Assembly (NCBI GenBank): GCA_958295665.1
Contig: OY282559.1
Coordinates: 265,336,057 to 265,400,056, forward strand
Length of the DNA: 64,000 nt
Direction: 5' to 3'
Source of the DNA: Tipula vernalis
Lineage: Eukaryota; Arthropoda; Insecta; Diptera; Tipulidae
Of the stretch, positions 1 through 9,300 are shown piece by piece (positions within the stretch are counted from its first letter, which is position 1; the number at the start of each line of letters is the position of its first letter). The position numbers were made by a program, and so were the translations under genes. The notes beneath the pieces were generated by a model. The model searched no databases. It saw only the letters and a list, made by a program, of their open reading frames with translations, and was not told where the DNA came from.

Positions 1-305
1 TTATAACGACTGCATACACTGCGTTGTTGAATTTTTTCTTGTTGAAGTGGGAACATAATTCCAGCTGCTAATTAAAGTTAATTCTTGTATTTGTGAGATT
101 CTGTTAGCAACAAATGTTGCATGCCGATACGGTTCCGATTTTATTCGAAACAGCGTTACTTCAGAATCAGACCACAAATATATAAAATCAAAATTAATTT
201 TTAGAATTGGCAAAGGTTTTTGACTAATTTGAGCTAAAAGCAAAGCTGCGTAAAGCTCCAACCAAGGAATCGTTTGTTTTTTCAGCGGAGCGACTCTTGA
301 TTTAG
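1..305 (-). pseudogene. BEL/Pao pol fragment (RNase H-like region)
   Basis: The minus-strand reading has a motif of the form SRVAPLKK..TIPWLELYAALLLAQ followed by YLWSDSEVTLFRIKS and FVANRISQIQ. This is the diagnostic RNase H-like stretch of BEL/Pao polyproteins, and it matches the fragment at 9301-9570 in the BEL element further right. It is cut by the left window edge, so the rest of pol may lie outside. It lies only about 50 bp from a PBS-like site at 350-367, far less than gag plus RT would need, so a large internal deletion is inferred. Family assignment is confident; the exact ends are not. Confidence 0.7.
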
Positions 306-349
306 AATAGACTAAAGATACTTCATGGTTTTCGCAATTATCAGTCGTC

Positions 350-480
350 GGCTCGAAGGACCAAAATGTAAACTACGTGATGTTCAATTTTATTTTCGAC
401 GATTGAACGCACCGCACCGTTTACGAATTAATAAATGTTTCGAAGATGTGAGATGAATTTCGATAACACTGCACTACAAA
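350..480 (-). other. Probable BEL/Pao PBS and LTR edge
   Basis: On the minus strand a TGGTCCTTCGAGCCG motif (within 350-367) directly follows a possible LTR 3' end near 368. This form of primer-binding site is common in insect BEL/Pao elements. Sequence to the right is AT-rich and could be LTR, but no second copy lies in the window to define it. Assignment is inference from motif and position. Confidence 0.4.
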
Positions 481-499
481 ATGTCTTTAAAACAAACTC

Positions 500-906
500 C
501 ACTAAACACTCGCACAATTTTGTATTTATTTTATATTTATTAAATTATTTATATTATACAAATTTTGTTATTTAATTATTAATGAAAAATATAATTTAAT
601 TTTATTACAATATATAATTTTGTGAACAATATTTTTAATGTTGCTTACTAAAGCTGTAATAAATCGAATGAATTGGAATTTTTCTAAAATCTGCGGTACC
701 AACAAAACCAGAACATTGTTTGGAAAACAAGCGTTGCCCGTTATAAATTAAATTTACCATTACAATGATTTCAACAAGTACATCATAGATGCAAATCGAT
801 ACGAATATAAATTTAGTGCTTTCCAATTTCATGGTTTTCAGCTGCTGCGAGTATTTATTTAAGTATTGCGTAAACCAAGCTCTTCATTATTTTCAATGCG
901 AAGATA
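500..906. other. AT-rich spacer, no gene seen
   Basis: Low-complexity AT-rich DNA. The short ORFs here have no recognisable motif and overlap on both strands. The stretch ends at the TA dinucleotide (905-906) that flanks the mariner terminus. Confidence 0.6.
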
Positions 907-1011
907 CAGGGTGGGCCAAATACATTTTTTTTTTGTTTAAATGCAATAAAACAAAAAGTTCTCAATATTTTATCAAATTTATTTTTTCATTGTAAAGAAC
1001 AATCATTCCGA

Positions 1012-1740
1012 TTATTTATGGAATACTATTTCATTCATATGACTGCCTCGGCTGGCCTTGACGTACCCCATACGGTCGGTCCAATTTTTGAGCACATTTT
1101 CGATGGTATGCGGCATTATGTCTTCAATGGCAATGCGAATATTGTTCTTGAGAGCGTCAATCGTTACTGGTTTATCGGCGTAACACTTATCTTTGACGGC
1201 ACCCCAAAGATAATAGTCCAACGGCGTCAAATCACAGCTCCGAGGCGGCCAAATCACATAAGCATTTCGGCTGATAATTCGATCTTCGAAGACAGTGCGC
1301 AAAAGATCAATTAAAACGTGTGCTGTGTGGCACAGAGCACCGTCTTGTTGAAACCAAATGTTTCCTATGTCCTCACCGTCTTGTTGAAACCAAATGTTTC
1401 CTATGTTTCCTATGTCAAGTGCCGGGAACAAAAAATCGTTTATCATGGCGCAGTAGCGCTCACCATTGACAGTAACGGCGGCTCCTTGCTTATTTTCAAA
1501 GAAAAATGGCCCAATGATGCCACCGGACCAAAATCCGCACCAAACAGTCACTCGTTGAGGATGCATCGACTTCTCTACGATCACATGCGGGTTCTCCGTG
1601 CCCCAAATGCGACAATTCTGCTTGTTTACATAGCCGCCAAGATGGAAATGCGCCTTATCCGAAAAAATTATTTTTTTGCCAAAATTTTCGAAGTAATGTT
1701 TCAATATTTCCCAGCATTGTTCAAGCGAATACACAACCAT
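1012..1740 (-). pseudogene. Mariner transposase, internally deleted (DD41D)
   Basis: The 242-residue reading frame starts with MVVYSLEQ, then after about 20 residues passes straight into the catalytic domain at IIFSDKAHFHLGG. The helix-turn-helix DNA-binding half expected in full-length relatives (about 340 residues) is missing, so an internal deletion that kept the frame is inferred. Catalytic residues visible are the Asp in FSDKAHF, the Asp in WFQQDG and the Asp in TPLDYYLWG. There are 41 residues between the second and third, which defines the DD41D (rosa) group. A 36-bp in-frame tandem duplication (period 1339 to 1375) doubles the segment with the second catalytic Asp. The C-terminus (NWTDRMGYVKASRGSHMNEIVFH) looks complete. 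Without a DNA-binding domain it should not be active. Confidence 0.9.
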
Positions 1741-1794
1741 TTTCGTTCAGCGGAAGGATAAAACTAACTTTCTGTCAAATTAAAAGTGACATAA

Positions 1795-1804
1795 CCCTTA
1801 CCAT
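1795..1804. repeat. Left target-site duplication of LOA-like LINE
   Basis: CCCTTACCAT occurs here just before the LINE 5' end and again at 7185-7194 directly after its poly-A tail. Removing the LINE and one copy joins the two halves of the mariner 5' UTR. Confidence 0.85.
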
Positions 1805-2142
1805 GGTTGTTGGGGGAGTAGTTTTAGGAGTCAAAGCTTTCTAGGATATGCGATTCTCATAAGACTTCTTCCTAGTGTAGTTACGCCTCCTCGTGGCGAC
1901 AACCGGGCAATGCATCCTAGAATGTAGCCCAGTAACTTACACGACCGTGCAATGGCGGTAAATCCATTGCCCCAAGCTTTGGTGGGACAACATACGCTGA
2001 GAGCTGCGTGGCTAAGGGGGAGCTTAGTCTTTAGTATGTGAACTCCGGGTACCAGGCGACCCCCGGTTTAAAGTAGCCTTCCCACAGTATACCGATCTAT
2101 GCTGTGGGTGACCTTCATTTCTCGGATACTCGTGGGATTCAA

Positions 2143-3225
2143 ATGGAAACCGAATTTAAAAAAAACATAGAGGGTGATGCCTCTTTAAAAGCATCAACTT
2201 CACCAGCTGTTGAGCTGGGTCTCCTAAGTTATGATGGAATGGTAGATGCCACAAGGGCCACCACTCTTGATTATCTTAACGTCCGGACCAAGGAAAAGGT
2301 GGAACAGTCCACCTCTTCTACTACGGACACCTTCTGTGATGACAACATAAGTGTAATCTCTCAGTTATCGGGCACCTCAACCATTGGTGTTGATATTGGG
2401 AACATGTCCCTCAACGCCGGGGAATGGGTTAAGCTCAACTCCTTCGAAAGAATGCGTTTTAAAAAGGGGCTCAAGGAAGGCAAAACTAGAGAAGAGGCTC
2501 TAGCTGCTGCTAAGTCCGCGACCCCTCTGAAAGCACCCTCGGGGCCTGTTGCTCCTACCCTAGACAAGAGGTCTGGTGGTAAGCGTGAGATGTCTTTCGA
2601 GGTTGCTCCGGAACTAAACAAACCACCTGCCAAAAAAGCAAAAGAAGGGCCTTCTCCGGTAAAGCCCTCTTTCAGCCAGGTAGCAGGCAGTGTTAAGCTG
2701 GGCATCTTACCAGGTGATCTCAGTGGCAATCCTCTTAGTATGGAACAAATGGCAAACATACAGGAGTGTGTCATTGACCTCATTATTGGGATGCAAGGCT
2801 CAAACCACAAGCCGCAATTCCTTGGCTGTTTCCGGAGAACAGGTTGGCTATTTTTTATATGTTCCGATCATTCCACAGCGGAATGGATGAGGAACAGTTT
2901 TGTAAGCCTAAGGGAAAAAATTGGTCTGAACATAACTTTGGTGGAAGAGGATGATTTTCCTCGGCCAAACATCGTTAGGGGGTTCTTTCCACAGAGCCTT
3001 AGCTTAACTAGCGAGAAGATTCTCGCTACCATGGCCGCGCACAACTGGCGCACTCGTCCATTTGGTTATGGCCATAGGCGAGTCTTCCATGAAGAAACTG
3101 CGCGAATCCAAAACATCGCATACCGCTTTGGTAGGATAAAACTCCTTCTCAAGAAGAATCCCCCTCTACCAACCCAACCACTGGAGTCAGCTCCAGTAAG
3201 GAGGGTACTTTACCAGCCCCAGTAG
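2143..3225 (+). pseudogene. LOA-like LINE ORF1 protein (DUF4780-like)
   Basis: ORF1 of the LINE, probably an RNA-binding chaperone of the retrotransposition complex. The open frame reaches back to 2104, but the first ATG is at 2143 (METEFKKN). The N-terminal half is acidic to basic and low complexity; a lysine-rich stretch near 2630 (PPAKKAKEG) looks like a nuclear localisation signal. From about 2700 the sequence resembles the DUF4780 domain (FLGCFRRTGWLFFICSD, then WRTRPFGYG), as in the copy at 39436-39990. The frame stops at 3225, but an alternative frame from about 3180 stays open to a TAG at 3465-3467 with Ser/Thr/Lys-rich sequence. I infer one indel near 3180 and an original end at 3467. 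No CCHC knuckle is visible. Confidence 0.75.
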
Positions 3226-3492
3226 TAGGCACAATCACAGACGAGGAGGCATCCAGGAACAGCAGCGCTATTGAGCATTCTGTTCCTGCGGCCTCTTCGT
3301 CGGGAGCACGATCAACGGATCTCTCCGCAACTCCTACTGTGGGATCGAGTAAATCAGCACTCACCCCGAAAATTAAGCATATGGGCGCTCGGGGTGTTAC
3401 TGGGAAAAGTGGCAGAAACAGGCCAAATCTCGCAAAGCAGACGGCTGGCAAGCAGCCAGGAGCGTAGAGCTCCTTTACCCTAATCATCCAGT

Positions 3493-4884
3493 ATGGCTGG
3501 TACTATTAGGGTACTACATGCGAATCTGCATCACGCAAAAGGAGCTTCGGATACCTTTTGCAACAGGTTCGCGAAACAACACTTAACACTTGGCCTTATC
3601 CAGGAACCTTGGGTTAATGGAGGAAAAATCAGAGGCCTCCACCTCAAGTCATGTAAGTTGATTTACGATCGAAGGGAGGAAGTTCCCCGAGCAGCAATAT
3701 TTGTTTCATCTAATATTAACGTTCTTCTAATTCCAGAGTTCACCACTAAGGATTTGGTTGCAGTAATCCTGGAGGTTCCGACTAGCAGGGGAATGCAGGA
3801 GGCAATATGTGCCTCTGCGTACTTCCCTGGTGAGTCGGTTAGTGCTCCACCTGTAGTTGTACAGGATCTGGTGGATTACTGCAACCTAAAAAACAAGCAT
3901 TTCATCATAGGCTGCGATGCTAATGCACACCATATCATTTGGGGCAGCAGTGATACAAATGGCAGAGGTGAGTCCCTTTTAAATTATCTTATGAGTAGTC
4001 ACATAGACATTTTAAATAAAGGTTCGAACCCCACTTTCATAAACTCGACTCGGCGAGAGGTGTTGGACCTCACTTTGTCAAGTCAGTTTATTTCCAACTC
4101 TGTTGCAAACTGGCATGTTTCAAGCGAAGCTTCTCTGTCGGACCACATGCACATCAGGTTCGATATACCGGGAGTGATCATACAGGCAACAGAGCGTCGT
4201 ATCCCTTGTTTTACAAATTGGAAAACATATAGGGATATTTTATTTATCAAAGCAGACATGCTGCCAACATATTTGAGTTCAATTAGTGACCTAGAAACCG
4301 CAGCTGGTCTGCTTAATGACGTGCTCCTATCTTCCTACGAAAGCAGCTGTGTGGTGCGTAACGTTGTGGTTAGTCGCAAAGTTCCATGGTGGAACGAACA
4401 GCTGGCTAAACTTCGTAAGAAGGTTAGGAAATTATTTAATAGGGCAAAGCATTCCAATGAGTGGAATGAATATAGGCAAGCCCTAACCAGTTACAACACA
4501 GAACTAAGGCGTTCCAAACGCCTCACGTGGAGGAAAACCTGTGGAAATATCGAGGATATACCTACAGCTGCTCGACTCCATAAAGTTCTAGCTAAAGATC
4601 AGTCCAACGGGATTGGGCTTCTTCTGAAATCCGATGGTAGTTATACATCAGGTCGCAAAGAGTCACTCGAAACCCTGCTTCAAGTGCACTTTCCGAGCTG
4701 CACTGTTTGCGACACAAATACAATCACTAACTCCATATCTGGTACACACATAGGTGTAAATATGGGCTGGGTTAATAGTTTATCCGGTAAGCTTTTTACT
4801 CCGGATAAAGTCAAATGGGCCATTAACTCTTTTCAGCCTTTCAAGGCTCCAGGAGGGGATGGAATCTTCATCAAGGGGACTTGA
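3493..4884 (+). pseudogene. LINE ORF2, apurinic-like endonuclease part
   Basis: N-terminal part of ORF2; the endonuclease nicks target DNA to prime reverse transcription. ATG at 3493 opens MAGTIRVLHANLHHAKGA. Expected catalytic features are visible: Asn in HANLHH, Glu in LIQEPW (about residue 38), Asp and Asn in IGCDANAHH (about 142) and the SDH motif (SDHMHIRF, about 216). A basic linker follows. The frame ends at 4884 in FQPFKAPGGDGIF, the very start of the RT domain, because of a one-base frameshift near 4865-4880; the next frame continues at once with ITPALVALFR. Originally one protein with the next two entries. Confidence 0.85.
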
Positions 4885-6893
4885 TTACCCCTGCTCTGGT
4901 GGCCTTGTTTAGAACTAGCTTCAATTGGGGTCACATACCACAGGCTTGGAGTCAAGTAAACGTGGTTTTTATCCCAAAGCCTGGCAATCGGCCATGTGAA
5001 CTTCCTAAGTCCTTTCAACCTATTAGTCTTACATCGTTTATTCTCAAAACCATGGAACGACTTATAGATCTTCATATCAGAGACTGGTTAACTGCAACCA
5101 GACCTCTAAATCCAAATCAATTCGCCTATAGGAAAGGCAAATCCACAGAGGGTGCGCTGCATCTACTTGTCACCAAGATTGAAGCAGCCTATCGCTTGAA
5201 AGAAATTGCTCTGTGTGCATTTCTGGATATTGAGGGAGCTTTTGACAATACTGGATACGACTCAATTGCTAGGGCAATCAAGCGTAGAGGTATTGACGAT
5301 CCGACTAACCACTGGATTAGTTCCATGTTGGTTAGTAGGAAGATTTCATCTAAATTAGGTAATGAGTCAGTCACGATTACGGCAGCAAGAGGGTGTCCGC
5401 AGGGCGGGGTCCTGTCCCCTTTGCTGTGGTCACTCGTGATCGACGAGTTGCTTGATAATTTACATCTACTTGGGTACGATGCCATTGGTTATGCGGACGA
5501 TTTGGTTATCATAGTCTCTGGAGGGCATGAACGTACGATGTCCGCCAGCATGCAACAGGCTTTGCTTGTTATTTCGAATTGGTGTACTGGGGAGGGCCTT
5601 TCGATTAACCCTAGCAAAACAGTCCTGGTGCCCTTCACCAAAAGACGTAATTTGAACCTTGGTTCAATTAGTCTAAATGATATAAATATCGGATACTCCA
5701 ATGAAGTCAAATATCTGGGTGTTGTCCTAGATAAGAAACTAACCTGGAACTCTCATATTACTTCAACTACCGAACGCGCGGCCAGGGTCATGTGGGCCTG
5801 CCGGCGTATGTTCAGCAGGACCTGGGGCCTGAACTCAAAAATGATTTACTGGATGTACATCATGATAGTGAGGCCAATTGTAACATATGGGGCAATAGTT
5901 TGGTGGCCTAAGGTACAGCAAAAAGTTATTATGAACAAGCTGACCTCATTACAGAGACTAGCATGTCTCGGAATTACAGGTGCTATGCGCACCTGCCCTA
6001 CGGCGGCAATGGAAGCTCTCATTGGGCTCACTCCACTTCATATCCACGTCAAAAAATCAGCTGCTACCTGTGCAGCTAGATTGAAGCTAGTGAATCAATA
6101 CAGTCATGATGACCATATGGGTCACCTGGACAATTTGAATAAACTTCCAGACCTGAATATGTTCTTTAGTGTCCCGGACGTTATGCCGAAAGAACTCTGC
6201 TTTGGCAGGAATTTCGTGGTAACAATCCCCGATAGAACAGACTGGGATACTGGGTTACCTCAGATGGAACCTAACAGCCTAGTCTGGTACACTGATGGAT
6301 CAAAAATGGATAGTGGAGTCGGCATTGGTGTCTTTGGACCCAATCGCAAAATATCGAAATCACTGGGTACTTACCCCAGTGTTTTTCTAGCCGAAATTCA
6401 CGCCATCGAAATCTGCGCCTCTACTATTATGACCAAAGGTCTTAAAGGTGCATCCATCCACATTTTGTCTGACAGCCAAGCAGCACTGAAAGCATTGGCT
6501 TCTAACTGCCTGGATTCCAAGTCGGTTCAAAGTTGTTATAAACTGCTACAATCTCTCTCTTGTCAAAACAAAGTAAGGTTGTGGTGGGTGCCTGGTCACA
6601 TGGGCATCACTGGAAATGAGATAGCCGACGAACTTGCACGGGCAGGCTCGTCGACTACACTCATTGGCCCTGAGCCTTTTTGTGGTATCCCGTGGGCTTC
6701 TGCAACCTACACAATCAGTAAATGGGAAAAAATACAGTGCTTGACTTATTGGAACTGTATTCCCGGCCTTAGACAAGCCAAATCTTTGATCAGACCATTT
6801 CACCACAAAAATTTGGCGATCAATTTCAGCAAAGAAAATATTAGGAAACTTGTGAGTTTTCTCTCAGATCACTGTAACCTGAGATATCATTAG
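4881..6893 (+). pseudogene. LINE ORF2, reverse transcriptase and RNase H part
   Basis: Continuation of ORF2 after the frameshift. RT motifs run in the normal order: PISLTSFILKTMERLI, NQFAYRKGKSTEGALH, the first Asp in FLDIEGAFD, GCPQGGVLSPLLW and the active-site GYADDLVII near 5490. Then come the LGVVLDKKLTW and thumb segments. RNase H starts near 6285 with WYTDGSKMD; its Asp, the Glu in AEIHAIEIC, the Asp in ILSDSQAAL and the Asp in NEIADELAR are all present, so both active sites look intact. The frame closes at a TAG (6891-6893) inside a conserved C-terminal segment; the same frame resumes directly after it, so this is a nonsense mutation rather than the natural end. Confidence 0.88.
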
Positions 6894-7103
6894 AACAAAA
6901 TGAACCTGTCCACAGAGACGGAGTGCCGACTCTGTTTGGAAGAGACAGAAACCGCAGAACACATACTATGTGAGTGTGTTGCTCTGTGCACACGGAGGTG
7001 GATTCATTTTGAAGAGAGGTATCTGACCCCGGAGAAATGTAAATTGGCCTCTATAAACAGCATTCTCGCCTTTATTAGAGAGGTGGAGAAGCTCCTGGAG
7101 TAA
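6894..7103 (+). pseudogene. LINE ORF2 C-terminal zinc-knuckle-like tail
   Basis: In the same frame as the RT/RNase H part, directly after the TAG. It carries CRLCLEETETAEHILCEC, the Cys/His-rich tail typical of I/LOA/R1-like ORF2 proteins, and matches CRFCGPKAESAEHVLCYC in the second LOA-like copy at 35983-36252. The natural stop is the TAA at 7101-7103. The tail is thought to help bind RNA or DNA. Confidence 0.8.
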
Positions 7104-7184
7104 CAGTACCCAACAGCACAAAAGATCTTTTAGGTCGCAGTGCTAGCCGCTTTTGGGCAGGGTCAAAAAAAAAAAAAAAAAAAC

Positions 7185-7194
7185 CCCTTACCAT
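7185..7194. repeat. Right target-site duplication of LOA-like LINE
   Basis: Second copy of CCCTTACCAT, immediately 3' of the LINE poly-A. The following bases up to 7242 are the outer end of the interrupted mariner. Confidence 0.85.
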
Positions 7195-7420
7195 TCTCAA
7201 AATAACCGCTAGTTCAAAAAAAAAGTTAGATGGCCCTCCCTATAGTTATAAAAATCGTTACATAAACATCTATAAGATCCGATGTTTTGTTTAAATATGT
7301 TGGCCAGTAAGTTGGTGACCTACCAGAATGAAAGTCGAATTTAAATATTTTTCCTGCCTAAAACAGATCTCTCCCTTTTGGTGGTGTAACTCAGGAACCC
7401 CAGTAAGTGTTTTTTGTTTG

Positions 7421-7733
7421 AATAACCAAGATTAAAAAAAAATTAATAAATGTGGTTGATGATAGCCAAAATATTTTTCGTTTCCACAAATAAATTAAAT
7501 GCACCGGAACAATTTTATTTTATGTATTACTTCTTCATAATCGGTCGAACACTAACCCCTTTTATTATATTACAATTTTTGATTACGTGATGCGCTTATA
7601 TACATAGCGCTAAAAAAAGTATTTACCCTAAACAGCTTATGTACTTTTGTACTAATACATAACAAAATTCGCAATTTATATTTAAATTGAATTTTGCACT
7701 TGGTGATAAAAGTTACTCTAAAAAGGGTCAACA
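7421..7733 (-). repeat. 3' LTR of BEL/Pao element
   Basis: On the minus strand, a probable LTR start TGTTGACCC (rc at 7725-7733) lies just after the integrase C-terminal segment. The distal part (about 7423-7541) is nearly identical to 26752-26873, where it abuts a BEL-type PBS motif. That fixes the LTR 3' end near 7421 and a length of about 310 bp. Confidence 0.65.
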
Positions 7734-7744
7734 TCCTCTGCACC

Positions 7745-9171
7745 TTGACGGAATCATCCGTCAACATCTTTTTCTTCGTCTATTGGTAGAGGACAAAGCT
7801 TGATGATGGCACGTTTGAATTTGCCTCTAATGGTGTTGACAATCGCTACCCTAACCTTCTTGTCTACCGCCGGATGTAGTTAGACGATTCTACCAAGTAA
7901 CCATTTACATGGCGGAAGACCTTCATCCTTTATGATCACTAACCGTCCTTCTTTTAAATTAGGTGATTCCTTGGACCATTTATGGCGAGATTGCAATGAA
8001 GTTACATATTCTTTCGTCCAGCAAACCCAAAAATGTTGTACAAGAGCATCCACTAACTCCTATCGTTTCAAAAGTGATAACTTCTGGCCGGCCAACTAAA
8101 AAATCGACTGGAGTAAAAGCACGAAAATCGTCTGGGTTAGATGAAAATGGCACTAAAGGCCTAGAGTTGAGAACGGATTCAATTTGTTTCAAAGGTAGTT
8201 AGCAGCTCTTCGTAGGTCAAATGCGCATCACCCATAACGCGTCTTAGATTAAACTTCATTCATTTGACCGCAGATTCATAAATACCCCCCAAAATGTGGG
8301 GGTTCTGGAGGAGCATAATGCCATGCAACTATGTTTTCTGAGCACCGCCCAACAGTCGTTGCGTATGATCTTCGGACTGAAACAGTTTAAATAGTTCATT
8401 TAAGGTAGAGTTGGCCCCAACAAAATTTATAGCATTGTCTGAATATATAAATCGACAAAAATCTCTGGTCGTCGCGAACCGTTTCAAGGCACCGAGAAAA
8501 GACGCTCTAGTTAGATCACCCACTAACTCTAGGTGGACGGCCTTTACTGCAAAAGAAACAAATACACAAAACCTTGACCGGAACTTTTCCTCTCGCCTTG
8601 AAAGAATGGACGACAAAAATCGATACCAGTCGTATCGAATGGTGATGATGGTTAAATACGCCTTGCAGGTAGGTTTCCCATTTCCTGAGGTTGTATCTTT
8701 GGCCTGACTTTGAAGCACACAACACATTTCCGAAATACCTCACTGGCTGTTGATTGGCCAAAATCGTTCACGTATACCAGCAAGAAGCGCTTGAGGGCCA
8801 GCATGGAGGTTCCTGGACTGATAATAAAATAAAACTGTTAGTGTAAAACAATGATTTTTCGGGAGAAGGATTGTGTGTTTCATTGTATATGGAAGTGTTG
8901 ATTGTTGCAAATGGCCACCCACTCGTAAAATTCCATCTTGGTCCAAAAACACCGACAATGATTTCAAGGGATTTTTCAAGATAAGCCTTTCTTTGCGTAA
9001 TAATTGAAGTTCGTCATGAAAACATTTATTTTGTACAATGCGGATTATTGCCGATAGCCCCAATTCCTTTTCTAAAGTACTCAAATTTCCAACTTTTTGT
9101 AAATATCTGGACCCTTTAATCTTGCATTCTCTATAAACCGACACACAAATGACATAACAATTTGCAGTCAA
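7745..9171 (-). pseudogene. BEL/Pao integrase (pol 3' part), broken
   Basis: Integrase inserts the cDNA into the genome. Pieces in order on the minus strand: 9171-8740 with an H2C2-type zinc region (HTILLPKNHCFTLTVLFYYQ, then LHAGPQALLAGIRERFWPIN); 8727-8329 with the core domain (CVFVSFAVKAVHLELVGDLT and YSDNAINFVGANS); and 8192-7745 with the C-terminal segment (SRPLVPFSSNPDDFRAFTPVDFL, then a DUF5641-like stretch ending in KLCPLPIDEE). At least two frameshifts separate the pieces. Family assignment rests on these motifs and on the position before the 3' LTR. Confidence 0.8.
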
Positions 9172-9300
9172 CTAAATGATTTATAAAATTTTATGGATTT
9201 GATGACGTCAGCTCTTTCAACCGAGGTTGCAGCAATACATACATTCTTTTTCCTTTCTAGAAATTCACTTGATGATTCACTAACGATGTTTGCAGGCCAC

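Larger units (their letters stand above)
1805..7184 (+). mobile_element. LOA-like non-LTR retrotransposon, near full length
   Basis: About 5.4 kb: 5' UTR (1805-2142), ORF1 (from 2143), ORF2 (3493-7103) with endonuclease, reverse transcriptase, RNase H and a C-terminal zinc-knuckle-like segment, then a short 3' UTR and an A-run of about 18-20 nt ending near 7183. An RNase H domain after RT places it in the I/LOA/R1-like group; ORF1 with a DUF4780-like domain and the style of the endonuclease favour LOA. It sits in the mariner 5' UTR, flanked by a 10-bp duplication. Three lesions are visible: a frameshift late in ORF1, a frameshift near 4870 in ORF2 and a TAG at 6891. A decayed relative lies at 35895-40795 on the other strand. 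Confidence 0.85.
907..7242 (-). mobile_element. Mariner (DD41D type), split by a LINE
   Basis: The left end reads CAGGGTGGGCCAAATAC after a TA at 905-906. The right end, read inward on the minus strand, is TAGGGAGGGCCATCTAAC, with a TA at 7243-7244. Both ends continue into T-runs, so they match as terminal inverted repeats flanked by TA duplications, as expected for Tc1/mariner. The transposase lies at 1012-1740. A LOA-like LINE occupies 1805-7184 inside the 5' UTR. Without the LINE the element is only about 0.95 kb, shorter than the roughly 1.3 kb usual for the superfamily, in line with the internal deletion seen in the transposase. Confidence 0.85.

Noticed and set aside
1018..1761. Two plus-strand ORFs over the mariner
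   Set aside because: Antisense to the transposase, which has clear catalytic motifs.
2361..2810. 149-residue minus-strand ORF
   Set aside because: Antisense shadow of LINE ORF1; no motif of its own.
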